Positions 15,995 through 24,646 of a stretch of 64,000 nucleotides of DNA are shown here, in pieces. The notes under the pieces were generated by a model. The model had not been told where the DNA came from. It saw only the letters and a list, made by a program, of their open reading frames with translations, and did no database searches. The stretch comes from Nocardioides faecalis (GTDB lineage Bacteria > Actinomycetota > Actinomycetes > Propionibacteriales > Nocardioidaceae), in the NCBI RefSeq assembly GCF_018388425.1, contig NZ_CP074406.1, forward strand, positions 620,001 through 684,000, read 5' to 3'. Every line of letters starts with the position of its first letter. Position 1 is the first letter of the stretch. The translations under genes were made by a program, and so were the position numbers.

Positions 15995-16251
15995 GCGAAG
16001 GGCAGCACGGCGAGGACCCGATCCGGCGGCTCACCCCGGACGAGCCGGTCGACCCCGACCAGAAGGAGCTCGGCGCCGACGTGCCCGTAGCGGAGGAGTA
16101 CCTCCCCGAGGACGCCGACCCCGAGGCCCCTGCCGACGTGCCCGGCACGGGTGACGACGAGCTCTACCCGCGCGCGGACGAGAGCGGTCCCGACGAGGGC
16201 GGCCCCGACGAGGACCTGTCCGGTGCGGCCGACGAGCAGGATCGACCGTGA
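15991..16251 (+). CDS. Small acidic disordered protein, 86 aa
   Basis: The GTG at 15991 overlaps the previous stop, indicating translational coupling. The product is mostly Asp, Glu, Pro and Gly (for example ADVPVAEEYLPEDADPEAPA) and has no recognisable domain. Its composition resembles the acidic tail encoded just upstream and the 105-residue protein at 28473-28790. Function unknown. The 280-bp gap that follows contains one notable hairpin and no convincing gene. Confidence 0.6.
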   Translation: MSEGQHGEDPIRRLTPDEPVDPDQKELGADVPVAEEYLPEDADPEAPADVPGTGDDELYPRADESGPDEGGPDEDLSGAADEQDRP

Positions 16252-16468
16252 CGGCGCCCGAGATCGTGGCGCCGGGCGCGCGTGCGAGGTGCTCCACCTC
16301 GCCCTGATCGCCGCGACGGCGGTCGCGGTGGCCTCCATCGCCCTGTGGGCCGCGGTCGCCTCGTCATGAGGTGCCGCGTGCGATGAGAGGCAGCCCGGCC
16401 GTCGTCGCGGTCCCGGCCCTCCGCCCGGCCCGCGACCCGGCTCTCTGCGTGCGCGGGTACCTGGCGTG

Positions 16469-16499
16469 TTGCCTGCGCAAGGCCGGGTAGCGCAGGCAA
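16469..16499 (+). promoter_or_regulatory. 10-bp-arm hairpin before Rho-N gene
   Basis: TTGCCTGCGC (16469-16478) pairs exactly with GCGCAGGCAA (16490-16499) around an 11-base loop. It ends 32 bp before the next start codon. It may be an upstream terminator, a leader hairpin or an operator. Confidence 0.4.
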
Positions 16500-16531
16500 G
16501 AGGAGACGAACGCTTCGCTCGAGGAGGAGCC

Positions 16532-16801
16532 ATGCCGGCTGACAAGCACGGTCCCGGGATCAAGAACCCCGACGTCTACGAGGAGCTGCGCTCCGACGGC
16601 GCGAGCAAGGAGAAGGCCGCCCGGATCTCCAACGCCATGGCGTCCGAGGGTGCCTCGAAGGTCGGGCGGCGCGGCGGGAAGTCACCGGCCTACGAGGAGT
16701 GGACCGTCGCCGAGCTCCGCCAGCGCGCCGCCGAGCTGGACGTGGAGGGCCGCTCCTACATGCGCAAGGACCGGCTCATCGACGCCCTGCGCAATCACTG
16801 A
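16532..16801 (+). CDS. Rho-N/SAP-like small protein (DUF7218-type), 89 aa
   Basis: The first half (HGPGIKNPDVYEELRSDGAS, KEKAARISNAMASEGASKVG) is the actinobacterial stress-protein-like DUF7218 motif. The second half, WTVAELRQRAAELDVEGRSYM..RLIDALR, is a helix-extended-helix like the Rho termination factor N-terminal or SAP fold, which binds nucleic acids. A strong GAGGAGGAG lies before ATG 16532. It is convergent with the large mannosyltransferase gene 38 bp away. Confidence 0.75.
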   Translation: MPADKHGPGIKNPDVYEELRSDGASKEKAARISNAMASEGASKVGRRGGKSPAYEEWTVAELRQRAAELDVEGRSYMRKDRLIDALRNH

Positions 16802-16839
16802 CCGGGCAACCACTGGGGGTCCTGTCGGACTCTCGCGGC

Positions 16840-18621
16840 TCACACCCAGCGGGAGAACCAGATCCGGTCCAGCCACTCGCTGTGGGTGAGCATCTGGTTG
16901 GTCAGGATCGGCCAGAACCAGGCGAAGTTCACCAGCACCAGCACCACGAACGCCCCGCCGACGACCACCCCGACGGTCCGTCTCGAAGACGGCAGCCGGG
17001 ACCCCCCGATCAGGGTGCCGATGGACAACGCCAGCGCCAGCACCAGGAACGGCAGCGTGGCGATCGCGTAGAAGATGAAGATCGGCCGGTCGTCGTACAT
17101 CATCCACGGCAGCCACGTGGACAGCGTGCCGACCACCGCCACGCCGTAGCGCCAGTCGCGGGCGCCGATCCACATCACCGCCGCGAACAGCAGCGCGACG
17201 AAACCGCCCCACCACAGCACCGGGGTCGGGATGAGCAGCACCTGCTTGATGCAGTCGCTGCCGGCGGGGGCGTCGCAGCCCGGCTCGGACGGCGGGATGT
17301 CGTTGGTGACCGCGACCCCCACCGGCCGGTTGACCAGCAGCCAGCTGGACGGCTTCGAGGCGTAGAAGTGCGTCGAGCAGTTCAGGAAGTGGGTGTGGAA
17401 CGTGTAGACGTCCTGGTGGTAGTACCAGAGCGAGCGCAGCGACTGCCACGCCTCGGCCAGCCCCTTGGCGTCCGGCTCGTCGGCGGTCGGCCAGCGCCGG
17501 TCGGTGTCGAGGTCGGTGGCGACGTAGGAGTCGTCGTCCTCGGCGCAGTGACCCTGCCCGGTGTACTGGCGGTACTGCGTGGCGCTCAGCTGCTCCTCGT
17601 ACTCGTTCGCGTGCGCCAGCCAGCCGCCCCAGGTCGCGATGTAGACCATCGCCGCCACCACGACCAGGTGCACGAAGGCGGGCAGCCCGTCGGCGATCGC
17701 GCCCTTGACCAGCGGCCACCGCACGCCCAGGGAGCGCCGGGCACCCGAGCTCCAGATCCAGCACAGCACGCCGAACGCGGCCAGCGGGTAGACCGCCGCC
17801 CACTTCGTGCCGGCCGCCAACCCGAACCAGACCCCGGCGGCGAGCAGCCACGGCCGGAACAGGATCCGCCGGCCCCACGCCCCCGGCGGGTACGACGCCC
17901 CCGAGCCCACCCCGCGCGCGAGCCGGGCGCGGTGCCAGTCCCGGTCGGCCACCAGGCAGGAGACGGCCAACAGCAGGAACAGCGCCAAGAAGATGTCGAG
18001 CAGCGCCAAGCGGGAGAGCACGAAGTGCAACCCGTCCAGCATCAGCAGCAGGCCCGCGATGCAACCCAGCGCGGTGGATCCGGTCATCCGGCGCACCAGG
18101 CGGCACATCACCAGCACCATCAGCGCACCCGCGACGGCGGCGGCGATCCGCCAGCCGAAGGGGTTCATGCCGAACGCCTGCTCGCCGAGCGCGATCAGCC
18201 ACTTGCCCACGTCGGGGTGCACGGCCAGCGACGGCTCGCCGGTCCACACGTCGCTGGTGTAGCCGGCGAGGATGTCGTCGTTGATCTCGTTGTCGGGGTT
18301 GCCGTCGGCGTCGGTGCGGTAGGTCTGCGCGAAGCCGTTGTTGAGCAGCGACCACGCGTCCTTGGCGTAGTAGGTCTCGTCGAAGGCGAAGCGGGCCGGG
18401 TTGCCCAGCCCGACGAGGCGGAAGCCGAGCGCCAGCAGCGTCAGCGCCAACGGGCACAGCCAGCCGATCAGCCGCTCGCGACGGCTCAGCCCGTGCAGGG
18501 GGCCGAGGGCGCGCTGCACGGCGAGCGGGACGCGGGCGCCGGAGGCGGTGCGGGACAGCCCGACGAGCCGCTCGGCAGGCTCGGCCCGCTCGGGCCGCTC
18601 GGCCTCGTCCACGACGCTCAC
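16840..18621 (-). CDS. Protein O-mannosyltransferase (dolichyl-phosphate-mannose type)
   Basis: The roughly 593-residue multi-span membrane protein has a GT-C fold: the first loop carries FDETYYAKDAWSLL with the catalytic Asp-Glu, and the next loop has HPDVGKWLIALGE. About ten hydrophobic spans follow, and a late RPIFIFYAIATLPF helix. It transfers mannose from polyprenyl-phosphate-mannose to secreted proteins, as Rv1002c (Pmt) does in mycobacteria. I chose GTG 18621 because TAGGCT lies eight bases upstream; the frame also contains ATG 18678, which would overlap the divergent rsmI start. Confidence 0.88.
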   Translation of the reverse strand: MSVVDEAERPERAEPAERLVGLSRTASGARVPLAVQRALGPLHGLSRRERLIGWLCPLALTLLALGFRLVGLGNPARFAFDETYYAKDAWSLLNNGFAQTYRTDADGNPDNEINDDILAGYTSDVWTGEPSLAVHPDVGKWLIALGEQAFGMNPFGWRIAAAVAGALMVLVMCRLVRRMTGSTALGCIAGLLLMLDGLHFVLSRLALLDIFLALFLLLAVSCLVADRDWHRARLARGVGSGASYPPGAWGRRILFRPWLLAAGVWFGLAAGTKWAAVYPLAAFGVLCWIWSSGARRSLGVRWPLVKGAIADGLPAFVHLVVVAAMVYIATWGGWLAHANEYEEQLSATQYRQYTGQGHCAEDDDSYVATDLDTDRRWPTADEPDAKGLAEAWQSLRSLWYYHQDVYTFHTHFLNCSTHFYASKPSSWLLVNRPVGVAVTNDIPPSEPGCDAPAGSDCIKQVLLIPTPVLWWGGFVALLFAAVMWIGARDWRYGVAVVGTLSTWLPWMMYDDRPIFIFYAIATLPFLVLALALSIGTLIGGSRLPSSRRTVGVVVGGAFVVLVLVNFAWFWPILTNQMLTHSEWLDRIWFSRWV

Positions 18622-18629
18622 GGACGCGA

Positions 18630-18635
18630 AGCCTA
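18630..18635 (-). promoter_or_regulatory. -10 box of pmt-type gene
   Basis: Reads TAGGCT on the minus strand, eight bases before GTG 18621. It favours this start over ATG 18678 and implies a near-leaderless mRNA. Confidence 0.4.
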
Positions 18636-18689
18636 CGCGGCGGGCCCACGGTCGCGGCGTGACGTGGAGCGGCTGCAATGATCGACGGT

Positions 18690-19526
18690 GTGAGTGGAGT
18701 CCTCGTGCTGGCCGGAACCCCGATCGGGCAGGTCGCTGACGCGCCGCCCCGGCTGGCGGCCGAGCTCGCCGCCGCCGACGTGGTCGCCGCCGAGGACACC
18801 CGCCGGCTGCGCCGCCTGGTCGGCGACCTCGGCGTCGAGGTGCCCGGGCGGGTCGTCTCCTACTTCGAGGGCAACGAGGTGGCCCGCACGCCGGGCCTGC
18901 TCGAGGCGCTGCAGGCCGGGGAGCGGGTGGTGCTGGTCACCGACGCCGGCATGCCCAGCGTCTCCGACCCCGGCTACCGGCTCGTCGCGGCCGCCGTGCA
19001 GGCGGGGATCCGGGTCACCGCCGTGCCGGGGCCCTCCGCCGTGCTCACCGCCCTGGCCGTGTCCGGCCTGCCCGTGGACCGGTTCTGCTTCGAGGGCTTC
19101 CTGCCCCGCAAGCCCGGTGAGCGTGCCCGGCGCCTGGCGGAGGTCGCCGCCGAGACCCGGACACTGGTCTACTTCGAGGCGCCGCACCGCACGCTCGCCG
19201 CGCTGGAGGCGATGCGGGAGGCGTTCGGCGCCGACCGGTCCGCGGCGGTGTGCCGTGAGCTGACCAAGACGCACGAGGAGGTCCGGCGCGGCCCCCTCGC
19301 CGACCTCGTCGCATGGGCCGCGGACGGCATCCGCGGCGAGGTCACCATCGTGGTCGCCGGCGCCAGCGGCGGCCCCGACGTCGCGGGCGACCCAGAGAGC
19401 CTGCGCGCCGCCGTCGCCGAGCTGGAGGAGGAAGGGATGCGACGCAAGGAGGCGATCGCCGCGGTCGCCGTACGAGCCGGACTGCCCAAGCGTGAGGTCT
19501 ACCAGGTGGTGCACATCGATGACTGA
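18690..19526 (+). CDS. rsmI: 16S rRNA (cytidine(1402)-2'-O)-methyltransferase
   Basis: The 278-residue TP-methylase-family protein has VLAGTPIGQVAD at the N-terminus, DVVAAEDTRRLRRL (about 30-43), TDAGMPSVSDPGYRLV (about 85-100) and GFLPRKPGERARRL (about 137-150), all hallmarks of RsmI, which methylates C1402 of 16S rRNA in the decoding centre. The start is GTG 18690; ATG 18678 is in frame four codons earlier. It is divergent from pmt and overlaps the following hydrolase gene by 8 bp. Confidence 0.92.
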   Translation: MSGVLVLAGTPIGQVADAPPRLAAELAAADVVAAEDTRRLRRLVGDLGVEVPGRVVSYFEGNEVARTPGLLEALQAGERVVLVTDAGMPSVSDPGYRLVAAAVQAGIRVTAVPGPSAVLTALAVSGLPVDRFCFEGFLPRKPGERARRLAEVAAETRTLVYFEAPHRTLAALEAMREAFGADRSAAVCRELTKTHEEVRRGPLADLVAWAADGIRGEVTIVVAGASGGPDVAGDPESLRAAVAELEEEGMRRKEAIAAVAVRAGLPKREVYQVVHIDD

Positions 19527-20418
19527 GCCCCCGAACGAAGCCCCGAGCCAGGCCCCGGACGAGCCCACGGGCTCCGAGCACCGGATCACCTCGGTGAGCC
19601 GCGCCGGACTCACCTTCGACGTCCACGACTCCGGCCCGGCCGACGGGGAGGTGGTCGTGCTGCTGCACGGCTTCCCCGAGCGCGCCACCTGCTGGACGTA
19701 CGTCGCGCCGCAGCTGAACGCCGCCGGCTACCGCACCCTCGCGATGGACCAGCGCGGCTACTCCCGCGGTGCGCGGCCCACCCGGCGCCGCGACTACCGC
19801 ACCGGGGACCTCGCCCGCGACGTCGTGGCCCTCATCGACGCCGCGGTGGGCCCGGACGGCACCGTCCACCTCGTGGGCCACGACTGGGGCGCGATCGTCG
19901 CCTGGAGCCTGGCCCAGCACCACGGCCTGCGGCTGCGCAGCCTCACCGCCGTCTCGGTGCCGCACCCCCAGGCGTTCGTCTCCGCGGTCAAGCACTCACC
20001 GCAGCTGCTGCGCTCGTGGTACATGGGCTTCTTCCAGCTGCCCGTGCTGCCCGAGCTGCTCGGCGCCCACACCGGGCGGGTGGAGGCGATGCTCGCCTCC
20101 TCCGGCATGACCGAGGGCGACCTGGCCCGCTACCGCCGCGAGGTCGTCGAGGACGGCGCGCTGCCCACGGCGCTGAACTGGTACCGAGCGCTCCCGCTGA
20201 CCGACCCGCGCAGCGCCCGGGCCCGGGTCCGCGTGCCCACCACGATGGTGTGGAGCGACGGCGACACCGCGATCGACCGGTGGGGCCCGGCGAACAGCGG
20301 ACGCTGGGTCGACGCGCCGTTCACCTACGTCGAGCTGCCGGGGGTCACGCACTGGATTCCCAGCCAGGCGCCGGACCTGCTGGCCTCGGTGATCCTGGAG
20401 CGGGTGGGCGCGCAGTGA
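19519..20418 (+). CDS. Alpha/beta hydrolase, epoxide-hydrolase-like
   Basis: The 299-residue protein has VVLLHGFPERATCW (oxyanion HGFP), LAMDQRGYSRG and the nucleophile elbow VGHDWGAIVAW, whose central Asp is the nucleophile of epoxide hydrolases and haloalkane dehalogenases. THWIP near the C-terminus supplies the catalytic His. Epoxide hydrolase is the likelier of the two because of the two cap-domain Tyr. It overlaps rsmI by 8 bp and shares a GTGA overlap with tatD, so it is part of the same transcript. A second hydrolase of the same kind is at 27052-27975. Confidence 0.85.
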   Translation: MTEPPNEAPSQAPDEPTGSEHRITSVSRAGLTFDVHDSGPADGEVVVLLHGFPERATCWTYVAPQLNAAGYRTLAMDQRGYSRGARPTRRRDYRTGDLARDVVALIDAAVGPDGTVHLVGHDWGAIVAWSLAQHHGLRLRSLTAVSVPHPQAFVSAVKHSPQLLRSWYMGFFQLPVLPELLGAHTGRVEAMLASSGMTEGDLARYRREVVEDGALPTALNWYRALPLTDPRSARARVRVPTTMVWSDGDTAIDRWGPANSGRWVDAPFTYVELPGVTHWIPSQAPDLLASVILERVGAQ

Positions 20419-21278
20419 GCTCCTCGGCTCGTGCCGGCGGCGAGCGGCCGCCGGCACCCGAGCCGCTGCCGCACCCCGTCGTCGACAACCACTGCCACCT
20501 CGACATCGGTCGCGACGGCCAGGTGTGGGACGCGGCCGAGGCGATCGTCGCGGCCGCCGAGGTGGGCGTGACCCGCATCGTGCAGATCGGCTGCGACCTG
20601 CGTGGAGCGGCGTGGGCGGTCGCCGCGGCCGAGCAGCACGACGCCCTCGTCGCGGGCGTCGCGCTGCACCCCAACGAGGCGCCCCGCATCCTCTCCTCCG
20701 GCGGCCGGGCGGCGCTGGAGGAGGCGTGGACGGAGATCGAGCGTCTCGCCGGCGCCCACGACCGGGTCCGGGCGGTGGGGGAGACCGGCCTGGACGCGTT
20801 CCGCACCGGCGAGGAGGGCCGGGCGGTGCAGGTGGAGTCGTTCGTCCGGCACATCGACCTCGCCAAGCGCCTCGACAAGACACTGGTCATCCACGACCGC
20901 GACACCCACGACGAGGTGCTGGAGGTGCTCGACGCCGAGGGCGTCCCGGAGCGCTGGGTGATGCACTGCTTCTCCGGGGACGCCGACTTCGCCCGGGCGT
21001 GCCTGGACCGCGGCGCCCACCTGTCCTTCGCCGGCACGGTCACCTTCAAGAACGCCGAGCCGCTGCGCGAGGCACTGCGGATCACGCCGCTGGACCGGGT
21101 GCTGGTGGAGACCGACGCGCCGTACCTGACCCCGGCGCCGTACCGCGGGCGCACCAACGCCTCCTATCTCGTGCCGCTCACCGTGCGTGCCATGGCGGCC
21201 GAGCTCGGCACCGATCTGGGCGAGCTCTGCGCCGCGATCGACGCCAACACCGAGCGGGCCTTCGGCGGGACCTGGTGA
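20415..21278 (+). CDS. tatD: TatD-family metal-dependent hydrolase
   Basis: The 287-residue TIM-barrel hydrolase has the metal motif NHCHLD near 25-30, VALHPNEAPR, VGETGLDAFR with its conserved Glu, VIHDRDTHDE, MHCFSGD and ETDAPYLTP, the full TatD signature set. Such proteins are deoxyribonucleases acting in DNA repair or fragmentation. The GTG start overlaps the stop of the hydrolase gene. In many actinobacteria tatD directly precedes rpfB, rsmA and ispE, as here. Confidence 0.9.
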   Translation: MSSSARAGGERPPAPEPLPHPVVDNHCHLDIGRDGQVWDAAEAIVAAAEVGVTRIVQIGCDLRGAAWAVAAAEQHDALVAGVALHPNEAPRILSSGGRAALEEAWTEIERLAGAHDRVRAVGETGLDAFRTGEEGRAVQVESFVRHIDLAKRLDKTLVIHDRDTHDEVLEVLDAEGVPERWVMHCFSGDADFARACLDRGAHLSFAGTVTFKNAEPLREALRITPLDRVLVETDAPYLTPAPYRGRTNASYLVPLTVRAMAAELGTDLGELCAAIDANTERAFGGTW

Positions 21279-21365
21279 CGTGCACGACTCCTGTGACCGA
21301 TGAGGTCCAGTGGGGTGAGCCGGGTCACAGAAAGCGGTGGGCGCGGCGCCGGATTTTGCATCTGA

Positions 21366-22679
<1,314 letters not shown>

Positions 22680-22684
22680 GTCAC

Positions 22685-22690
22685 TAGGCT
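22685..22690 (+). promoter_or_regulatory. -10 box of rsmA
   Basis: TAGGCT six bases before ATG 22697, suggesting an internal leaderless promoter for rsmA-ispE-abcF in addition to read-through from rpfB. Confidence 0.4.
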
Positions 22691-22696
22691 GGGGGC

Positions 22697-23728
22697 ATGC
22701 CTGACACCTCCGCGCCGCGGCTGCTGGGCCCGGTCGAGGTTCGGGAGCTCGCCGCGCGCCTCGACCTGCGGCCCACCAAGCAGCGCGGCCAGAACTTCGT
22801 CATCGACGCCAACACCGTGCGCCGGATCGTCCGCGAGTCCGGCGTGCGGCCCGGCGAGGTGGTGCTCGAGGTCGGGCCGGGCCTGGGCTCGCTGACCCTC
22901 GCCCTGCTCGATGCGGGCTGCGAGGTGACCGCGATCGAGGTCGACCCGCTGCTCGCCGGCGAGCTGCCGACGACGATCGCCGACTTCGCCCCCAGCCACA
23001 CCGACCAGGTCCGGGTCGTGCTCGCCGACGCGCTGACCGTGACCACGGTGCCCGGCCCGCCGCCGCAGGCGCTGGTGGCGAACCTGCCGTACAACGTCTC
23101 GGTGCCGGTGCTGCTGCACCTGCTCGCGCTGCTGCCCTCGCTCGAGCACGGCCTGGTGATGGTGCAGGCCGAGGTTGCCGACCGGCTCGCCGCGACCCCC
23201 GGGTCGAAGACGTACGGCGTGCCCTCGGCCAAGGCCGCCTGGTACGCCGACGTGCGCCGTGCCGGCGCGATCGGGCGCAACGTGTTCTGGCCGGCCCCCA
23301 ACGTCGACTCCGGTCTCGTGGCGTGGACCCGCCGGGAGCCGCCGACCGACCGCGTCAGCCGGCAGCAGGTGTTCGCCGTCATCGACGCCGCCTTCGCCCA
23401 GCGCCGCAAGGTGCTGCGGGGCGTGCTGCGCAACCTCGCCGGCGGCGCGGAGCGGGCCGAGGCCGCGCTCGAGGCCGCGGGCGTGGACCCGCTGGCCCGG
23501 GGCGAGTCGCTGGGCATCGACGAGTTCGTCGCGATCGCGATCGCCCTCACCGAGCTGCCCGAGCCGGTCGAGGCCGCAGAACCCACCGAGGCCATCGAGT
23601 CCGCCGGGTCCACCGGGTCCACCGAGTCCGCCGAGCCCACCGAGCCCACTGACACCGCCGAGCCGGTCGAGGCCGGGGCGGGCACCCCCGGCGAGACACC
23701 CGCTCAGCCCCAGGAAGAGATCGACTGA
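22697..23728 (+). CDS. rsmA: 16S rRNA dimethyladenosine transferase
   Basis: The 343-residue protein has [18 protein letters not shown] (about 28-45), motif [11 protein letters not shown] (about 58-67), motif [22 protein letters not shown] and the C-terminal RRKVLRGVL, as in KsgA/RsmA, which dimethylates A1518 and A1519 of 16S rRNA. The last 60 or so residues are an extra Glu/Thr/Ser-rich tail ([20 protein letters not shown]), absent from the standard family length of about 270-290. ispE starts directly after the stop codon. Confidence 0.93.
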   Translation: MPDTSAPRLLGPVEVRELAARLDLRPTKQRGQNFVIDANTVRRIVRESGVRPGEVVLEVGPGLGSLTLALLDAGCEVTAIEVDPLLAGELPTTIADFAPSHTDQVRVVLADALTVTTVPGPPPQALVANLPYNVSVPVLLHLLALLPSLEHGLVMVQAEVADRLAATPGSKTYGVPSAKAAWYADVRRAGAIGRNVFWPAPNVDSGLVAWTRREPPTDRVSRQQVFAVIDAAFAQRRKVLRGVLRNLAGGAERAEAALEAAGVDPLARGESLGIDEFVAIAIALTELPEPVEAAEPTEAIESAGSTGSTESAEPTEPTDTAEPVEAGAGTPGETPAQPQEEID

Positions 23729-24646
23729 ATGTCCTCCCAACGCGTCGAGGGACTGCCGCCGGTGACGGTGCGGGCCCCCGCCAAGATCAACCTGCACCTG
23801 GGCGTGGGCAGCCCGCGCCCCGACGGGCTGCACCCGCTGTCCACCGTCTACCAGGCTGTCGGCCTGTACGACGACGTCACGGTCGTCGACGCCCCCGACT
23901 GGTCGGTGGAGCTGACCGAGCAGGTGCCGGGCGTGCCGCTGGACGACGACAACATCGTGATCCGGGCCGGCCGCGCCCTGGTCGCCCACCACGACCTGGA
24001 CCTCGCTGCCGCGATCACCATCGCCAAGGGCATCCCGGTGATGGGCGGCATGGCCGGCGGCTCCGCGGACGCCGCGGCCACCCTGCTCGCCCTGGACCGG
24101 CTGTGGGACCTGCAGACCACCGATGAGGATCTGCTGCGGATCGCGGGCACCCTGGGCAGCGACGTGCCGTTCGCGCTGCTCGGCGGCACCGCCCTGGGCA
24201 CCGGCCACGGTGAGCAGGTGGAGCCGGTCCCCGACGCGACCTCGGTGTGGTGGGTGGTGGTGCTCTCCGGAGAAGGTCTGTCCACGCCGGCGGTCTACCG
24301 GCACTTCGACGAGCTCAGCCCGGACGCGCCGGCCGAGCCGCCGGTGCCCGAGGGGCTGATCGCCGCGCTCGCCGACGGGGACGTGGACGAGGTCGGCGAC
24401 CTGCTGGCCAACGACCTGTGGCCCGCGGCCCGTGACCTGCGCCCGGACCTCGTCGACGTCGAGGTGGCGCTGCGCAGCCTGTCGCCGTCCGGGGTGCTGC
24501 TGTCGGGCTCGGGGCCCACCCTGCTGGTGCTGCACGACGAGGTCGACGACGCGCGGGCCACCGTCGCCGCGCTCGCCGAGCAGGGGATGACCTGCACGAT
24601 CGCGCCCGGCCCGGTGGCCGGCGCCCACGTGGTGACCTATGTCTGA
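23729..24646 (+). CDS. ispE: 4-diphosphocytidyl-2-C-methyl-D-erythritol kinase
   Basis: The 305-residue GHMP kinase has VRAPAKINLHLGVG (about 14-27), the ATP-binding loop PVMGGMAGGSADAAATL (about 101-117) and GVLLSGSGPTLLVL as the third GHMP motif. It phosphorylates CDP-methylerythritol in the non-mevalonate isoprenoid pathway, which also supplies the polyprenyl carriers used in wall and polysaccharide synthesis. ATG follows the rsmA stop with no spacer, and the gene overlaps the ABC-F gene by 8 bp. Confidence 0.93.
   Translation: MSSQRVEGLPPVTVRAPAKINLHLGVGSPRPDGLHPLSTVYQAVGLYDDVTVVDAPDWSVELTEQVPGVPLDDDNIVIRAGRALVAHHDLDLAAAITIAKGIPVMGGMAGGSADAAATLLALDRLWDLQTTDEDLLRIAGTLGSDVPFALLGGTALGTGHGEQVEPVPDATSVWWVVVLSGEGLSTPAVYRHFDELSPDAPAEPPVPEGLIAALADGDVDEVGDLLANDLWPAARDLRPDLVDVEVALRSLSPSGVLLSGSGPTLLVLHDEVDDARATVAALAEQGMTCTIAPGPVAGAHVVTYV

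Noticed and set aside
16289-16369. 26-codon hydrophobic ORF starting GTG
   Set aside because: It would encode one membrane helix, but there is no Shine-Dalgarno or coupling, and a span of this length arises easily in Ala/Val-rich GC DNA.
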